A DNA stretch of 64,000 nt from Burkholderia latens (GCF_902499045.1 NZ_CABVPL010000002.1:1-64000), one strand, 5' to 3'. Shown: positions 25,965 to 35,254, counted from the stretch's first letter. Numbers and translations: made by a program. Notes: generated from the sequence alone by a model not told the origin.

Positions 25965-27140
25965 ATGTCGTCAGGCTCCTCCCCGTCGCGCCGCACGCTC
26001 CGGCAATGGCTGCACAGCTTCATTCCCCACCCGATGACGCTCGGCTGGCGCGAGCGCATGCGCTCGTGCATGGGCGCGCTCGTCGGCATCGCGACGGTCG
26101 GCGTGACGATGCGATTGCTGCCCGGCGTGCCGGGCCTCGTGCCGCTGCTCGTCGCGCCGATGGGCGCATCGGCCGTGCTGCTGTTCGCGGTGCCGGCCAG
26201 CCCGCTCGCGCAGCCGTGGTCGATCATCGGCGGGAATCTGGTCGCGGCGACCGTCGGCGTTGCGTGCGCACACTGGATCGCCGATCCGATCACGGCCGCC
26301 GCGGTCGCGGTCGCCCTCGCGATCGGCGGCATGTTCGCGTTGCGCTGCGTGCACCCGCCGTCGGGCGCGGTCGCGCTGACGGCGGTGCTCGGCGGCCCGG
26401 CGATCCATGCGCTCGGCTTCGGTTTCGTGGTGGAGCCGATCGCGCTGCAATCGGCGATCCTGCTGTCGGCCGCGCTCGTGTACCACGCGCTGACGGGTCA
26501 CCGCTATCCGCACGGCGGCGTGCGTCCGGACGCGAAGCCGCAGGGCGGCAGCGCCGCACCGGCGCGCGGCGGCTTCACGCGCGCCGATCTGGACGCGGTG
26601 CTGAAGCGCCGCGGCGAATGGCTCGACGTCGATCCGGACGACCTCGAAATGCTGCTGCGTGAAACCGAAATGCAAGCGTATGCGCGCACGTTCGGCCAGC
26701 TCACGTGCGCGGATCTGATGACGAAGAATGCGATCGACGTCGCGCCGTCGACGTCGGTGACGGCCGCGCTGACGCTGCTCGACCGCCATCGCGTGAAAGC
26801 GCTGCCCGTCGTCGACGGCGACGATCGCCTGATCGGCATCGTCACGCGCGCGGATCTCACGCGCCCGCTGCGCCGCCCGGCCCCGCTGTGGCAGCGGCTG
26901 TCGGCGCGGCTGCCGCAGGCGCTTGGCGGTCAACCCGCCAGCGTTGCCACCGTGATGACGCGCGACGTCGCGTGCGTGCCGCAGACGATGCCGATCACCG
27001 CGCTCGTGCCGCTGTTTACGCATTCGGGCCACCACCATATTCCGGTGGTCGATTCGTCGCGCCGCCTGGTCGGGATCATCACGCAGACGGATCTCGTCAC
27101 GGGCCTGTACCGGCAGACGCAGATGCTCGAGGCCGCATAG
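25965..27140 (+). CDS. HPP-family membrane protein with two CBS domains
   Basis: A 391-residue protein. Residues about 20-175 form the HPP domain, four to five membrane helices with the eponymous motif in FALRCVHPPSGAVALTAVLG. A hydrophilic region leads to two CBS domains at about 240-305 (VKALPVVDGDDRLIGIVTR) and 325-385 (HHIPVVDSSRRLVGIITQ). CBS pairs usually sense adenine nucleotides. HPP proteins are poorly characterised; a plant relative transports nitrite in chloroplasts. The next genes are a MarR regulator and a ClC channel also with CBS domains, so anion handling is a reasonable guess. A MarR-type site precedes it at 25891. Confidence 0.85.
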   Translation: MSSGSSPSRRTLRQWLHSFIPHPMTLGWRERMRSCMGALVGIATVGVTMRLLPGVPGLVPLLVAPMGASAVLLFAVPASPLAQPWSIIGGNLVAATVGVACAHWIADPITAAAVAVALAIGGMFALRCVHPPSGAVALTAVLGGPAIHALGFGFVVEPIALQSAILLSAALVYHALTGHRYPHGGVRPDAKPQGGSAAPARGGFTRADLDAVLKRRGEWLDVDPDDLEMLLRETEMQAYARTFGQLTCADLMTKNAIDVAPSTSVTAALTLLDRHRVKALPVVDGDDRLIGIVTRADLTRPLRRPAPLWQRLSARLPQALGGQPASVATVMTRDVACVPQTMPITALVPLFTHSGHHHIPVVDSSRRLVGIITQTDLVTGLYRQTQMLEAA

Positions 27141-27201
27141 CGCCGGCGAACAGCACGCGACGAACAGAAAAATGCAGTTTTTCCGCCGAAGAACGGCCAT
27201 T

Positions 27202-27220
27202 TATATCATGCCGTGATATA
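27202..27220. promoter_or_regulatory. Perfect inverted repeat TATATCA-N5-TGATATA, likely MarR operator
   Basis: The 7-base arms are exact complements around TGCCG. It lies 37 bases before the MarR gene ATG at 27258, where an autorepressor would bind, and ahead of the presumed MarR-ClC operon. A near copy stands ahead of the HPP-CBS gene. Confidence 0.65.
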
Positions 27221-27257
27221 TTCCGCGCTATCGAAACCGACTGTCCGACCGACCACG

Positions 27258-27671
27258 ATGACCGATACCCGCCGCGCGCTCAACAAAAGCGATTTCCAGC
27301 AACTGTCCGAGTTCCGCTACCAGATGCGCCGCTTCGAGCGCTTCTCCGAACGCGCCGCGCAAAGCGAAGGCGTGACGCCGCTGCAATACCTGCTGCTGCT
27401 GCACATCAAGGGCTACCCGCATCGCGAATGGGCCACCGTCGGCGAACTGGCCGAGCGCCTGCAGGCGCAGCACCACGGCGTCGTCGCGCTGGTGACGCGT
27501 TGCGAGGCGCTCGGGCTCGTGAAGCGCAGGACGAGCGAAGCAGATCGCCGGCAGGTCGAAGTGCATCTCGAAGAGGCCGGCGAAACGCTGCTCGCGCGGC
27601 TCGCGGCCATGCATCGCGCGGAACTGAAATCGCTGAAGGGCACGTTCCAGGTTCCGCAGATCGATTACTGA
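27258..27671 (+). CDS. MarR-family transcriptional regulator
   Basis: A 137-residue MarR protein with the winged helix core: EWATVGELAERLQAQHHGVV as the helix-turn-helix and LVKRRTSEADRRQVEVHLEE as the wing. ATG 27258 is chosen because the frame start at 27213 would place the promoter palindrome inside the gene. The palindrome TATATCA-N5-TGATATA directly upstream suggests autoregulation, and a similar site ahead of the HPP gene suggests a small regulon of HPP, MarR and ClC. The ClC gene follows 30 bases downstream, consistent with cotranscription. No redox Cys pair is evident; the ligand is unknown. Confidence 0.93.
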   Translation: MTDTRRALNKSDFQQLSEFRYQMRRFERFSERAAQSEGVTPLQYLLLLHIKGYPHREWATVGELAERLQAQHHGVVALVTRCEALGLVKRRTSEADRRQVEVHLEEAGETLLARLAAMHRAELKSLKGTFQVPQIDY

Positions 27672-27701
27672 CCCCCACTTTACCGACCTTTTCTCGCACC
27701 G

Positions 27702-29489
27702 ATGAACGCTCCGCACAAACGCGATTTCTCGACCAACGAACGCCTGCCCAGGATCGCGTTGCTGGCTGCCGTGATCGGCGTGCTCAGCACGCTGGCGGCG
27801 TTCGTGCTGTTGAGCCTGATTCACCTGTTTACGAACCTGTTCTTCTTCCAGCAGTTTTCGTTCGCCGATCGCTCGCCCGCCAACAACACGCTCGGCGCGT
27901 GGGCGATCGCCGTGCCGGTGATCGGCGGCCTGATCGTCGGGCTGATGGCGCGCTTCGGTTCGGAGAAGATTCGCGGCCACGGCATTCCCGAAGCGATCGA
28001 GGCGATCCTGTTCGGCAAGAGCCGGATGTCGCCGAAGGTCGCGGTGCTCAAGCCGCTGTCATCCGGCGTCGTGATCGGCAGCGGCGGCCCGTTCGGCGCC
28101 GAAGGGCCGATCATCATGACGGGCGGCGCGCTCGGCTCGCTGATCGCGCAATGCGTGCACGTGACCGCCGCCGAGCGCAAGACGCTGCTCGTCGCGGGCG
28201 CGGCCGCCGGCATGACGGCCGTGTTCGGCACGCCCGTCGCCGCGGTGCTGCTCGCCGTCGAACTGCTGCTGTTCGAATGGCGCCCGCGCAGTTTCCTGCC
28301 GGTCGCGCTCGCATGCGCGGTGGCCGGGTTCGCGCGCGCCGTGTTCTTCGGCGTGGAGCCGCTGTTCCCGCTGACCACCGCGTCGCCGACGCCCGTCGCG
28401 CTGCTGTCGTGCGTCGTCGCGGGCCTGTTGTCGGGCGCGCTCGCATGCGGCCTGTCGGCTGCGCTGTACCGCATCGAGGACGGCTTCGCGAAGCTGCCGG
28501 TGCACTGGATGTGGTGGCCGGCGCTGGGCGCGATCGTGATCGGCGTCGGCGGCTGGCTCGAGCCGCGCGCGCTGGGCGTCGGCTACGACGTGATCGGCGA
28601 TCTGCTGCACCAGCATATCGCGCTGAAGATCGCGCTCGCGCTGCTGATCGTGAAGGCCGTGATGTGGGTGATCGCGCTCGGCTCCGGCACGTCGGGCGGC
28701 GTGCTCGCCCCGTTGCTGATGCTCGGCGCGGGCCTCGGCACCGTGCTGTCGCCCGTGCTGCCCGGCGGCGATCCGACGCTGTGGCCGCTCGTCTGCATGG
28801 CAGCGACGCTCGGCGCGACCCTCGGTGCGCCGCTGACCGCGATCGTGTTCGCGTTCGGCCTCACGCACGACGCGAACGCGCTGCTGCCGCTGCTCGCCGC
28901 GACGCTCGTCGCGCACGGCTTCGCGACGATCGTGATGAAGCGCTCGATCATGACGGAAAAGATCGCGCGCCGCGGTTATCACATCTACCGCGAATACGGC
29001 GTCGATCCGCTCGAACGGCACGACGTCGCCGAAGTGATGACGTCCGCCGGCGCGCTCGTCTCGATCGACGGCGCCATGACGCTCGATACCGTGGAGTCGC
29101 AATACTTCGGCGCGAAGCAGACGCATCGTGCGTATCCGGTCGTGCAGAACGGCCGCCTGCTCGGCCTCGTCGATCGCGCGACGCTCGACGCGCACCGCGC
29201 GCAGGCGGGCCTCGGCGCGACGCTCGCGAGCGCGTTCGCCGATCGCGTGCCGGCCGTCGCGCAGGCACACGAAACGTGCCGCGTAGTCGCATCGCGGCTC
29301 GCGGTGCTCGGCCTCGAGCGTCTGCCGGTCGTCGACGATCCGCAATCGCTGCGCATCATCGGCATCGTGTCGCGCAGCGATCTGATCAAGCCCGCGCTCC
29401 AGCACTTCGACGACGAACAGAAGCGCGAACGCTTCCGCCCGATCGTGCCGATCAATCTTCGCGATCGCGCCAACCGCAACGTCGGCTGA
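27702..29489 (+). CDS. ClC-family chloride channel/transporter with C-terminal CBS domains
   Basis: A 595-residue ClC protein. Residues about 20-430 hold the membrane core. The anion-path motifs are GHGIPE (His where E. coli ClcA has Ser), GAEGP with the gating Glu retained, and GTSGGVLAP. The second glutamate region reads LLAVELLLFEWRP. Two CBS domains lie at about 435-500 and 530-590, ending SLRIIGIVSRSDLIKPAL. The gating Glu indicates either an H+/Cl- exchanger or a gated channel. It follows the MarR gene by 30 bases. A 13-bp hairpin lies 60 bases after its stop. It probably works with the HPP-CBS protein in anion or acid tolerance (inference). Confidence 0.92.
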   Translation: MNAPHKRDFSTNERLPRIALLAAVIGVLSTLAAFVLLSLIHLFTNLFFFQQFSFADRSPANNTLGAWAIAVPVIGGLIVGLMARFGSEKIRGHGIPEAIEAILFGKSRMSPKVAVLKPLSSGVVIGSGGPFGAEGPIIMTGGALGSLIAQCVHVTAAERKTLLVAGAAAGMTAVFGTPVAAVLLAVELLLFEWRPRSFLPVALACAVAGFARAVFFGVEPLFPLTTASPTPVALLSCVVAGLLSGALACGLSAALYRIEDGFAKLPVHWMWWPALGAIVIGVGGWLEPRALGVGYDVIGDLLHQHIALKIALALLIVKAVMWVIALGSGTSGGVLAPLLMLGAGLGTVLSPVLPGGDPTLWPLVCMAATLGATLGAPLTAIVFAFGLTHDANALLPLLAATLVAHGFATIVMKRSIMTEKIARRGYHIYREYGVDPLERHDVAEVMTSAGALVSIDGAMTLDTVESQYFGAKQTHRAYPVVQNGRLLGLVDRATLDAHRAQAGLGATLASAFADRVPAVAQAHETCRVVASRLAVLGLERLPVVDDPQSLRIIGIVSRSDLIKPALQHFDDEQKRERFRPIVPINLRDRANRNVG

Positions 29490-29548
29490 CCGTGGCAGCG
29501 CGCGCGGCGCGCTCGTCGCGCATCGGCTCCCACGCATTCCGCTCCTTC

Positions 29549-29579
29549 CGAAACGGCGCGCACGTCGCGCGCCGTTTCG
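29549..29579 (+). terminator. Strong hairpin after the ClC gene
   Basis: A perfect 13-bp stem (29549-29561 with 29567-29579) and a 5-base loop stand 60 bases after the ClC stop. The right arm contains TTTC but no long U-tract follows, so termination may be partly factor-dependent. Confidence 0.55.
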
Positions 29580-30005
29580 CATTCCTGCGCTTTCGGCGTT
29601 TAAACTTCGTTGACAATTCACCGAACGAAAGTTTGTCATCATGGTGCTCATGCGACGGGGCCACCATTCAGCCATTCCGAGTCGTCATCCAACAAGAAAC
29701 GCCGCGGCGCGACATGCAGACAATGCAGCACGCCGAGGCCGTCGATCCACCACACTCACGGACAAGCGAGCCGGCCGTACGGCGCATGACGTCGTAGTCG
29801 TAGCCGCGTCCGCGCATCGACGCAGGCCGTACGCGACTCATGCCGCAATGCAACAGAACGGACAGCATCCGGATTGTCGTTTGGCAAGCGCGTTAACAAC
29901 TTGTTTCGGAATCGTCGGAACCGCCTCTGTCGAATGCAATCTCACAGGCAGCAGCTTTTCGCTGCGCATCCCACTCAATCAATCACGACTCGAGGGAGAT
30001 AAAAC
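29580..30005. other. Intergenic region before the small secreted protein gene
   Basis: No convincing gene. Near 29602-29638 there are overlapping inverted elements (AAACTTCGTT with AACGAAAGTTT, and TGACAA with TTGTCA) that could be an operator or hairpin. The last 60 bases lead to a good ribosome site for the gene at 30006. Confidence 0.4.
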
Positions 30006-30338
30006 GTGAACGTGAAATACTTACCGCTCATCGCATTGACCGTGGCAATTTCTGCGCATGCTGCCGATCCGGCCGTGCAGAACGTGGGACAAAGCCAGAA
30101 ATCCGCTCAGGACGTCTCGGCCTGCATCGCGAAGACATGGGCCGACAAGTCGCAGCAACAGGTGATTTCGCAGAACGTGCTCGCCAACGGTCTCGCGACC
30201 GACGTGTACGCGCCGGGCCAGCAACCGCCGAACGGCGCGGCTGCGATGGTTCGCCCGTCGTGGAAGCCGGGCGCGAAGACGTGGGTCGGCGTGCGCGGCG
30301 ACGCCGCTTCGGCCGGCGACATCAACGCCTGCCTGTAA
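30006..30338 (+). CDS. Small exported protein of unknown function (110 aa)
   Basis: GTG 30006 follows GAGGGAG about 8-14 bases upstream. Residues 1-19 (MNVKYLPLIALTVAISAHA) form a clear signal peptide with cleavage at AHA-AD, so the mature protein of about 91 residues is periplasmic or secreted. One central Cys (VSACIAKTW) and one near the C-terminus (INACL) could form a disulfide. The middle is Gln/Asn-rich. I do not recognise the family. It stands alone between the ClC hairpin and its own strong terminator at 30378. Confidence 0.75.
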   Translation: MNVKYLPLIALTVAISAHAADPAVQNVGQSQKSAQDVSACIAKTWADKSQQQVISQNVLANGLATDVYAPGQQPPNGAAAMVRPSWKPGAKTWVGVRGDAASAGDINACL

Positions 30339-30377
30339 GCGCCGCGCCGGACGGCATTGCGCCGTCCGCATGCGACG

Positions 30378-30401
30378 AGCCCCGCTTCGGCGGGGCTTTT
30401 T
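30378..30401 (+). terminator. Rho-independent terminator
   Basis: An 8-bp G/C stem AGCCCCGC/GCGGGGCT with a TTCG tetraloop is followed by a run of five T. It ends the transcript of the exported protein gene 40 bases after its stop. The convergent ppnP gene ends at 30422. Confidence 0.9.
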
Positions 30402-30421
30402 GTTGTCAGCGCACTCCGCGC

Positions 30422-30742
30422 TTACAGATAGCTGCAGACGTAGTCGAGCGTCTCGAGCACTTCGATGTCGAAGCGGCTCTTGCCCGGCACCGAGAACGAC
30501 TCGCCCGCGCCGTAGGTCTGCCATTCGCTGCTGCCGTCGAGCTTCACGCGGCACTTGCCGGCCTGCACTTCCATCAATTCGGGCGCGTCCGTGCCGAAGT
30601 TGAGCGCGCACGGCAGGATCACGCCAAGCGTCTTGCGCGTGCCGTCCGGGAAGAGCACGGTATGCGACACGCACTTGCCGTCGAAATAGACGTTCGCGCG
30701 CTTGACGACCGATACGTTGTCGAATTGGGTTGCACTGGTCAT
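30422..30742 (-). CDS. ppnP: Pyrimidine/purine nucleoside phosphorylase
   Basis: A 106-residue single cupin protein of the PpnP (YaiE, DUF1255) family, which phosphorolyses several purine and pyrimidine nucleosides. Conserved features are [31 protein letters not shown] and the C-terminal [15 protein letters not shown], with length typical of the family. ATG 30742 is used. It is convergent with the exported protein gene and upstream of nothing related, so it appears to be a stand-alone housekeeping gene. Confidence 0.93.
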
Positions 30743-30931
30743 GTGATGCCTCTGATTGCTGGATGCCGGATGGCGTATGGTTGGAAGCCGGCCGGGGCGG
30801 CAGGCCGGCCGTTATGATACCGGCTCGCGGCGAGCGCGCCGAAGTGCGTGCCGCACGCATGACTCGCCGAAGGTGCATGTCGGGTAGTCAGGATGACGAT
30901 TCGATCCATCACATGCGCCGGCCTGCATGGC

Positions 30932-31834
30932 TCATCCCAACCCTTTGCGCCGCGCGGAATCGCGCAGGCAGTCGAGCAGCATCGCCGCGGCGGGCGTGAG
31001 CGGACTGTCGCGGCGCGTGATCACCTGCACCGATACGGCCGGCAGCCGCTCACGAATCGGCAGCACCGCGAGCTTGTCGCGCGCCCACTCGCCGTGCAGC
31101 AGTTGCTCGGGCATCGACGCGATCAGGTCGCAGCCCGTCATCAGGCTGTGCGCGAGCCCGAAGCTCGGACATTCGACGACCCGCTGCGGCACCGGCAATC
31201 CATACGCGACGAACGAATTGAACAGCACCTGCGTCGAGCTTTCCGGCGACGGATTCATCAGCCAGTCGGCGTCGACGAGATCGGCCAGCGACGTGGCCTG
31301 CGCGAGCGGATGTCCGTTGCGCGCGACGATCAGCGACCGGCTCGCATACAGTTCCGCGTGATCGAATTCGGCCGCCAGCAGCTCGGGCACGACGACGGCC
31401 ACCGCGAAGTCGAGCGAACCGTCATGCAGCCGCGGCAGCGCGACACCCGGAAACCCTTCGATCAGATTGACGCGCGCGACCGGAAAGCGCCGCCGGAACG
31501 CGCGGAACGCATCGGGCAGAATCGTCACCGCGGCGGCCGGCGTGATCGCCGCGGCGACCGAGCCCGTCATCGCGCCCTGCGCCTGCTCGATGTCGTCACG
31601 CGCCCGCTGCATCTCCGCGACGATCAACCGCGCCCTGACCTGCAACTGCTGCCCGAACGCGGTGAGCTGCACGCCGCGTGCGGTACGCACCACGAGCGAC
31701 ACGCCGAGCGCGAGCTCCAGTTCCTTGACTGCTTTCGTCAACGCCGCAGGCGACACGTTCAGGCGCCGCGCGGCCGCGCGGATGCTCCCTTCTTCCGCGA
31801 CGGTGACGAACGCTTTCAGCTGATGGTATTTCAT
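30932..31834 (-). CDS. LysR-family transcriptional regulator
   Basis: A 300-residue LysR regulator. The DNA-binding domain is KYHQLKAFVTVAEEGSIRAA with recognition region SPAALTKAVKELELALG, and the effector domain spans about 90-295. ATG 31834 is the normal start; the frame extends to 31906. It is divergent from an amidohydrolase and MHS transporter pair (32024-34576), with a short A/T-rich palindromic patch between them. Control of uptake and hydrolysis of an N-acylated amino compound is the natural inference. Confidence 0.93.
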   Translation of the reverse strand: MKYHQLKAFVTVAEEGSIRAAARRLNVSPAALTKAVKELELALGVSLVVRTARGVQLTAFGQQLQVRARLIVAEMQRARDDIEQAQGAMTGSVAAAITPAAAVTILPDAFRAFRRRFPVARVNLIEGFPGVALPRLHDGSLDFAVAVVVPELLAAEFDHAELYASRSLIVARNGHPLAQATSLADLVDADWLMNPSPESSTQVLFNSFVAYGLPVPQRVVECPSFGLAHSLMTGCDLIASMPEQLLHGEWARDKLAVLPIRERLPAVSVQVITRRDSPLTPAAAMLLDCLRDSARRKGLG

Positions 31835-31951
31835 GACGGCATGCGTGATTCGTGGATACCCGATGCCCGGCCGCGCGCGGCCGCTCAGGGTATTCCCGAG
31901 CGACAACCGGTGGTGAGCACCAAAGCAATTTAGCAGCTTCTGGTACCCGAC

Positions 31952-31961
31952 ATAAATTTAT
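31952..31961. promoter_or_regulatory. Candidate LysR site ATAAATTTAT
   Basis: A perfect 10-bp A/T palindrome lies in the 189-base gap between the divergent LysR and amidohydrolase genes, flanked by GGTACC at 31942-31947 and again at 31995-32000. It is the only A/T-rich patch in the gap. Confidence 0.35.
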
Positions 31962-32023
31962 ATGCTTGGTCGTCATATGCGCGTCAAACGCCCCCCGGTA
32001 CCACCTGCCCCACTGGAGACACC

Positions 32024-33208
32024 ATGCTGCACGCCGTGAACCCCGTGATCCCCGGCATCGCCGCGATCGCCCCCGACCTGATCGAAGTGCGCCGCCGCAT
32101 CCATGCGCATCCCGAGCTCGCGTTCGAGGAAACGCTGACGAGCAATCTCGTCGCCGAGCTGCTCGCAGGCTGGGGCTATGAAGTGCATCGCGGCATCGGC
32201 AAGACCGGCGTCGTCGGCGTGCTGCGCGAAGGGCAAGGCACGCGCACCGTCGGGCTGCGCGCCGACATGGACGCGCTGCCGCTCGCCGAAACCACCGGCC
32301 TGCCGTATGCGAGCCGGCACGCGAACAAGATGCACGCGTGCGGCCACGACGGCCACACGGCGATGCTGCTGTGCGCCGCGCGCCATCTCGCGGCCACGCG
32401 CCGGTTCTCCGGCACGCTGAACCTGATCTTCCAGCCGGCCGAGGAGAATTTCGGCGGCGCGAAGGCGATGATGGACGACGGCCTGTTCGACCGCTTTCCG
32501 TGCGACGCGATCTTCGCGATCCACAACATGCCGGGCCGCGCCGCCGGCGACATGGCGTTTCGCACCGGCGCCGCGATGGCGTCGGCCGACCGCGTGACGA
32601 TCACGCTGCGCGGCGTCGGCGGCCACGGCGCGATGCCGCACTTCGCGCGCGATCCGATGTCGGCCGCGGGCAGCATCATGGTCGCGCTGCAGACGATTGT
32701 CGCGCGCGAGGTCGACGCGCAGCACGCGGCGGTGATCACCGTCGGCAGCGTGCAGGCCGGCGAGACCTTCAACATCATTCCGGAAACCGTCGTGATGAAG
32801 CTGTCGGTGCGCGCGCTGAATGCCGACGTGCGCGCACTGCTCGCGCGCCGCATCGAAGCGCTCGCGAAGGGCCAGGCGGAGAGCTTCGGCGTCACCGCGG
32901 ACGTGGATTACGACTATGGCTACCCGGTCCTCGTCAACCATCCCGAGCCGACCGCGTTCGCGGCCGACATCGCACGCCAGATGCTCGGCGCGGAGCGCGT
33001 CGAGACCGACGCGCCGCCGCTGATGGGCAGCGAGGACTTCGCGTTCATGCTCGAAGCGCGCCCCGGCTGCTATGCGTTCATCGGCAACGGGATCGGCAGC
33101 AAGGGCGGCTGCATGGTGCACAACCCCGGCTACGACTTCAACGACGACATCCTCGCGATCGGCGCGAGCTACTGGGTCCGCGTCGCCGAAGCCTGGCTCG
33201 CGGCCTGA
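32024..33208 (+). CDS. M20-family amidohydrolase (hippurate hydrolase-like)
   Basis: A 394-residue M20D metallopeptidase of the IAA-amino acid/hippurate hydrolase type, which removes acyl groups from N-acylated amino acids. Metal-site motifs are MHACGHDGHTAMLL, FQPAEENFGGA (catalytic Glu) and GSEDFAFMLE. The lid domain has HGAMPH. ATG 32024 is used. The transporter gene follows 42 bases later on the same strand, so the pair probably forms an uptake-and-cleavage operon under the divergent LysR regulator. The exact substrate cannot be read from the sequence. Confidence 0.93.
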   Translation: MLHAVNPVIPGIAAIAPDLIEVRRRIHAHPELAFEETLTSNLVAELLAGWGYEVHRGIGKTGVVGVLREGQGTRTVGLRADMDALPLAETTGLPYASRHANKMHACGHDGHTAMLLCAARHLAATRRFSGTLNLIFQPAEENFGGAKAMMDDGLFDRFPCDAIFAIHNMPGRAAGDMAFRTGAAMASADRVTITLRGVGGHGAMPHFARDPMSAAGSIMVALQTIVAREVDAQHAAVITVGSVQAGETFNIIPETVVMKLSVRALNADVRALLARRIEALAKGQAESFGVTADVDYDYGYPVLVNHPEPTAFAADIARQMLGAERVETDAPPLMGSEDFAFMLEARPGCYAFIGNGIGSKGGCMVHNPGYDFNDDILAIGASYWVRVAEAWLAA

Positions 33209-33250
33209 CGGCCCTTCATCACGCAGTTCCGCGCTTAGCAGGGGAACCTC

Positions 33251-34576
33251 ATGGAAACGTCCGCCCTTTCGTTCGCCGGCTCGCCGGCCGATGCCCGCGC
33301 CGCCGCGAAGAAACGCCGGCTGATCGCGGCCGCCGCCGTCGGCAACGCGCTCGAGTTCTACGATTTCACGGTCTACAGCTTCTTCGCGATCCTGATCGGC
33401 AAGCTGTTCTTTCCGGTGCATTCGTCGTTCGGTCAATTGATGCTCGCGGTCGCGAGCTTCGGCGTCGGCTTCGTCACGCGCCCGCTCGGCGGGCTCGTGA
33501 TCGGCATGTATGCGGACCGCGCCGGCCGCAAGAAGGCGATGATCCTCACGTTGCTGCTGATGGCGCTCGGCACCGCGACGATCGCGGTCGCGCCGACCTT
33601 CGCGCAGATCGGCATCGCCGCGCCGCTGCTGCTCGTGCTCGCGCGACTGCTGCAGGGTTTTGCGTCGGGCGGCGAAGTCGGCGCGTCGACGACGCTGCTG
33701 CTCGAACAGGCGCCGCAGCATCGGCGCGGCTTCTACGCGTCTTTCCAGTTCTCGAGCCAGGGGCTCGCCGCGCTCGCGGGCGCGCTGACCGGTGTCGCAC
33801 TGACGTCGACGCTCACTGCCGCGCAACTCGCAAGCTGGGGCTGGCGCGTGCCGTTCATCATCGGCACGCTGTTCGTGCCGCTGGGTTACTGGCTGCGCCG
33901 CACCGTCGACGAAGTGCCGGCCGCCGTGCCCGCCGCCGCACACGCATCCGACGAGAAGGTCGCATCGCTGCCGCTCGCCGACGTGCTGCGTCATCACGGC
34001 AAGGCCGTGTTCGCGGGCCTCGGCGTGACGATCGGCGGCACGTCGATCCACTACATCATCGTGTTCTACATGGCGATCTACGGCGTCCAGGTGCTGCATC
34101 TGCCGACGTGGCTATCGATGACGGCCGGCTGCGTCGCCGGTGCGATCCTGATGCTCGTGACGCCGATCGGCGGCCTGCTGTCCGACGTGTTCGGCCGCAA
34201 CCGGATCGTCTGGTGGACGCGCATCGCGCTGATGGCCGCGATCTATCCGGCGTTCATCGCGCTGAACCGCTGGCCGGGCGCCGCGTCGCTGCTGTCGATC
34301 ATCGCCGCGCTGTCGATCGTGCATGCGATCAACATCGGTGCGACCGGTGCGATGCTCGGCGAGCTGTTCCCGCGGGCGGTGCGGGCGACGGGCGGTGCGC
34401 TGGTGTATAGCGTGGGTGTCGCGATCTTCGGCGGTTTCGCGCAGTTCTTCGTCACGTGGCTGATCGCGGCGACAGGCAATCCGAATGCGCCTGCGTGGTA
34501 TGCGATCGGGTGCGGTGTGCTGACGCTGCTCGCGATCCGCTGCATGGACGAGAAGGCTGGGAAGGCGCTGGATTGA
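33251..34576 (+). CDS. MFS transporter, metabolite:H+ symporter (MHS) type
   Basis: A 441-residue, 12-helix symporter. It begins in the typical MHS way with AAAVGNALEFYDFTVYSFFA and continues with RPLGGLVIGMYADRAGRKKA in the loop between helices 2 and 3. FASGGEVGASTTLLLEQAP and a large-loop LRRTVDEVP also match family members such as ProP, KgtP and ShiA. The start has GGGG about 10 bases upstream of ATG 33251. It is the partner of the M20 amidohydrolase. Substrate probably a carboxylate or acyl amino acid (inference). Confidence 0.92.
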   Translation: METSALSFAGSPADARAAAKKRRLIAAAAVGNALEFYDFTVYSFFAILIGKLFFPVHSSFGQLMLAVASFGVGFVTRPLGGLVIGMYADRAGRKKAMILTLLLMALGTATIAVAPTFAQIGIAAPLLLVLARLLQGFASGGEVGASTTLLLEQAPQHRRGFYASFQFSSQGLAALAGALTGVALTSTLTAAQLASWGWRVPFIIGTLFVPLGYWLRRTVDEVPAAVPAAAHASDEKVASLPLADVLRHHGKAVFAGLGVTIGGTSIHYIIVFYMAIYGVQVLHLPTWLSMTAGCVAGAILMLVTPIGGLLSDVFGRNRIVWWTRIALMAAIYPAFIALNRWPGAASLLSIIAALSIVHAINIGATGAMLGELFPRAVRATGGALVYSVGVAIFGGFAQFFVTWLIAATGNPNAPAWYAIGCGVLTLLAIRCMDEKAGKALD

Positions 34577-35254
34577 GCGGTGGCCGGTGTGCGGCACGCG
34601 AAGCGTCATTGACGTCGCGCGCGCATCGGGCATCATTGATCAATACACGACGCCACGATCACCCTTTCGACGACCACGCGCACCACCGCCTTCGGCGGGC
34701 CCGTGCGGCGGGTGCGCGCAAGATCGTAGCGTCACAGATTCCCACAGGCCCCGCCGGTTCCGGACGGGATCCTTTTGCGTTTCCGTCCATACCGGTCACT
34801 CTGGAGAACGCGATGTCCGATCCGCTATCTTCAACGCGCACTGTTCTTCAGTGACATGCATGCCGGGATGCTTCATGGTCCCGAACGTCCATACGAAGAG
34901 AAACGCGCGCTCGCTGACATCCCCCTACTGATCCTGTCCCGCGTCGGTGGCTGCCGTCCCGACCTTATCTCGACGAGCCGCCCCTCGAAGTTCACACTGC
35001 GAAACATATTCCCGCCGAGATTGAGGAACCCTCGGCTGACGCAAAAATCCATCGATATCATTTACTGAATATCAATTGCATGCGAACGTAAGCGGCTTCT
35101 TCCCGCCGTCGTGCAGTTGCCGTAACCGCATCAGACTCATCTTTTGGCGTCGGACTATTGGGCTGCAGGAACTCGGAGAATGAAGATTCGACTACGATGA
35201 CCGTTGGACAATACGACGCACGTCGTGACCTGCAGAGGCCTTACGACGTTGGAT
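34577..35254. other. Intergenic left edge of the type VI island
   Basis: About 680 bases without a convincing gene. Short frames on both strands lack ribosome sites and recognisable motifs. Composition becomes noticeably less GC-rich towards 35100. I see no insertion sequence, integrase or tRNA end that would mark an attachment site. The stretch may contain decayed sequence from an insertion event. Confidence 0.45.

Noticed and set aside
29602-29638. Overlapping inverted elements as a second terminator after the ClC gene
   Set aside because: The arms are imperfect and there is no U-tract, and a much better hairpin already lies at 29549-29579.
26705-29797. 1030-codon plus-strand open frame
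   Set aside because: It overlaps the HPP, MarR and ClC genes in another frame and has shadow-type composition.
34577-35254. Insertion sequence or integrase remnant at the island edge
   Set aside because: No terminal inverted repeats, target duplication, tRNA end or transposase motif could be found on either strand.
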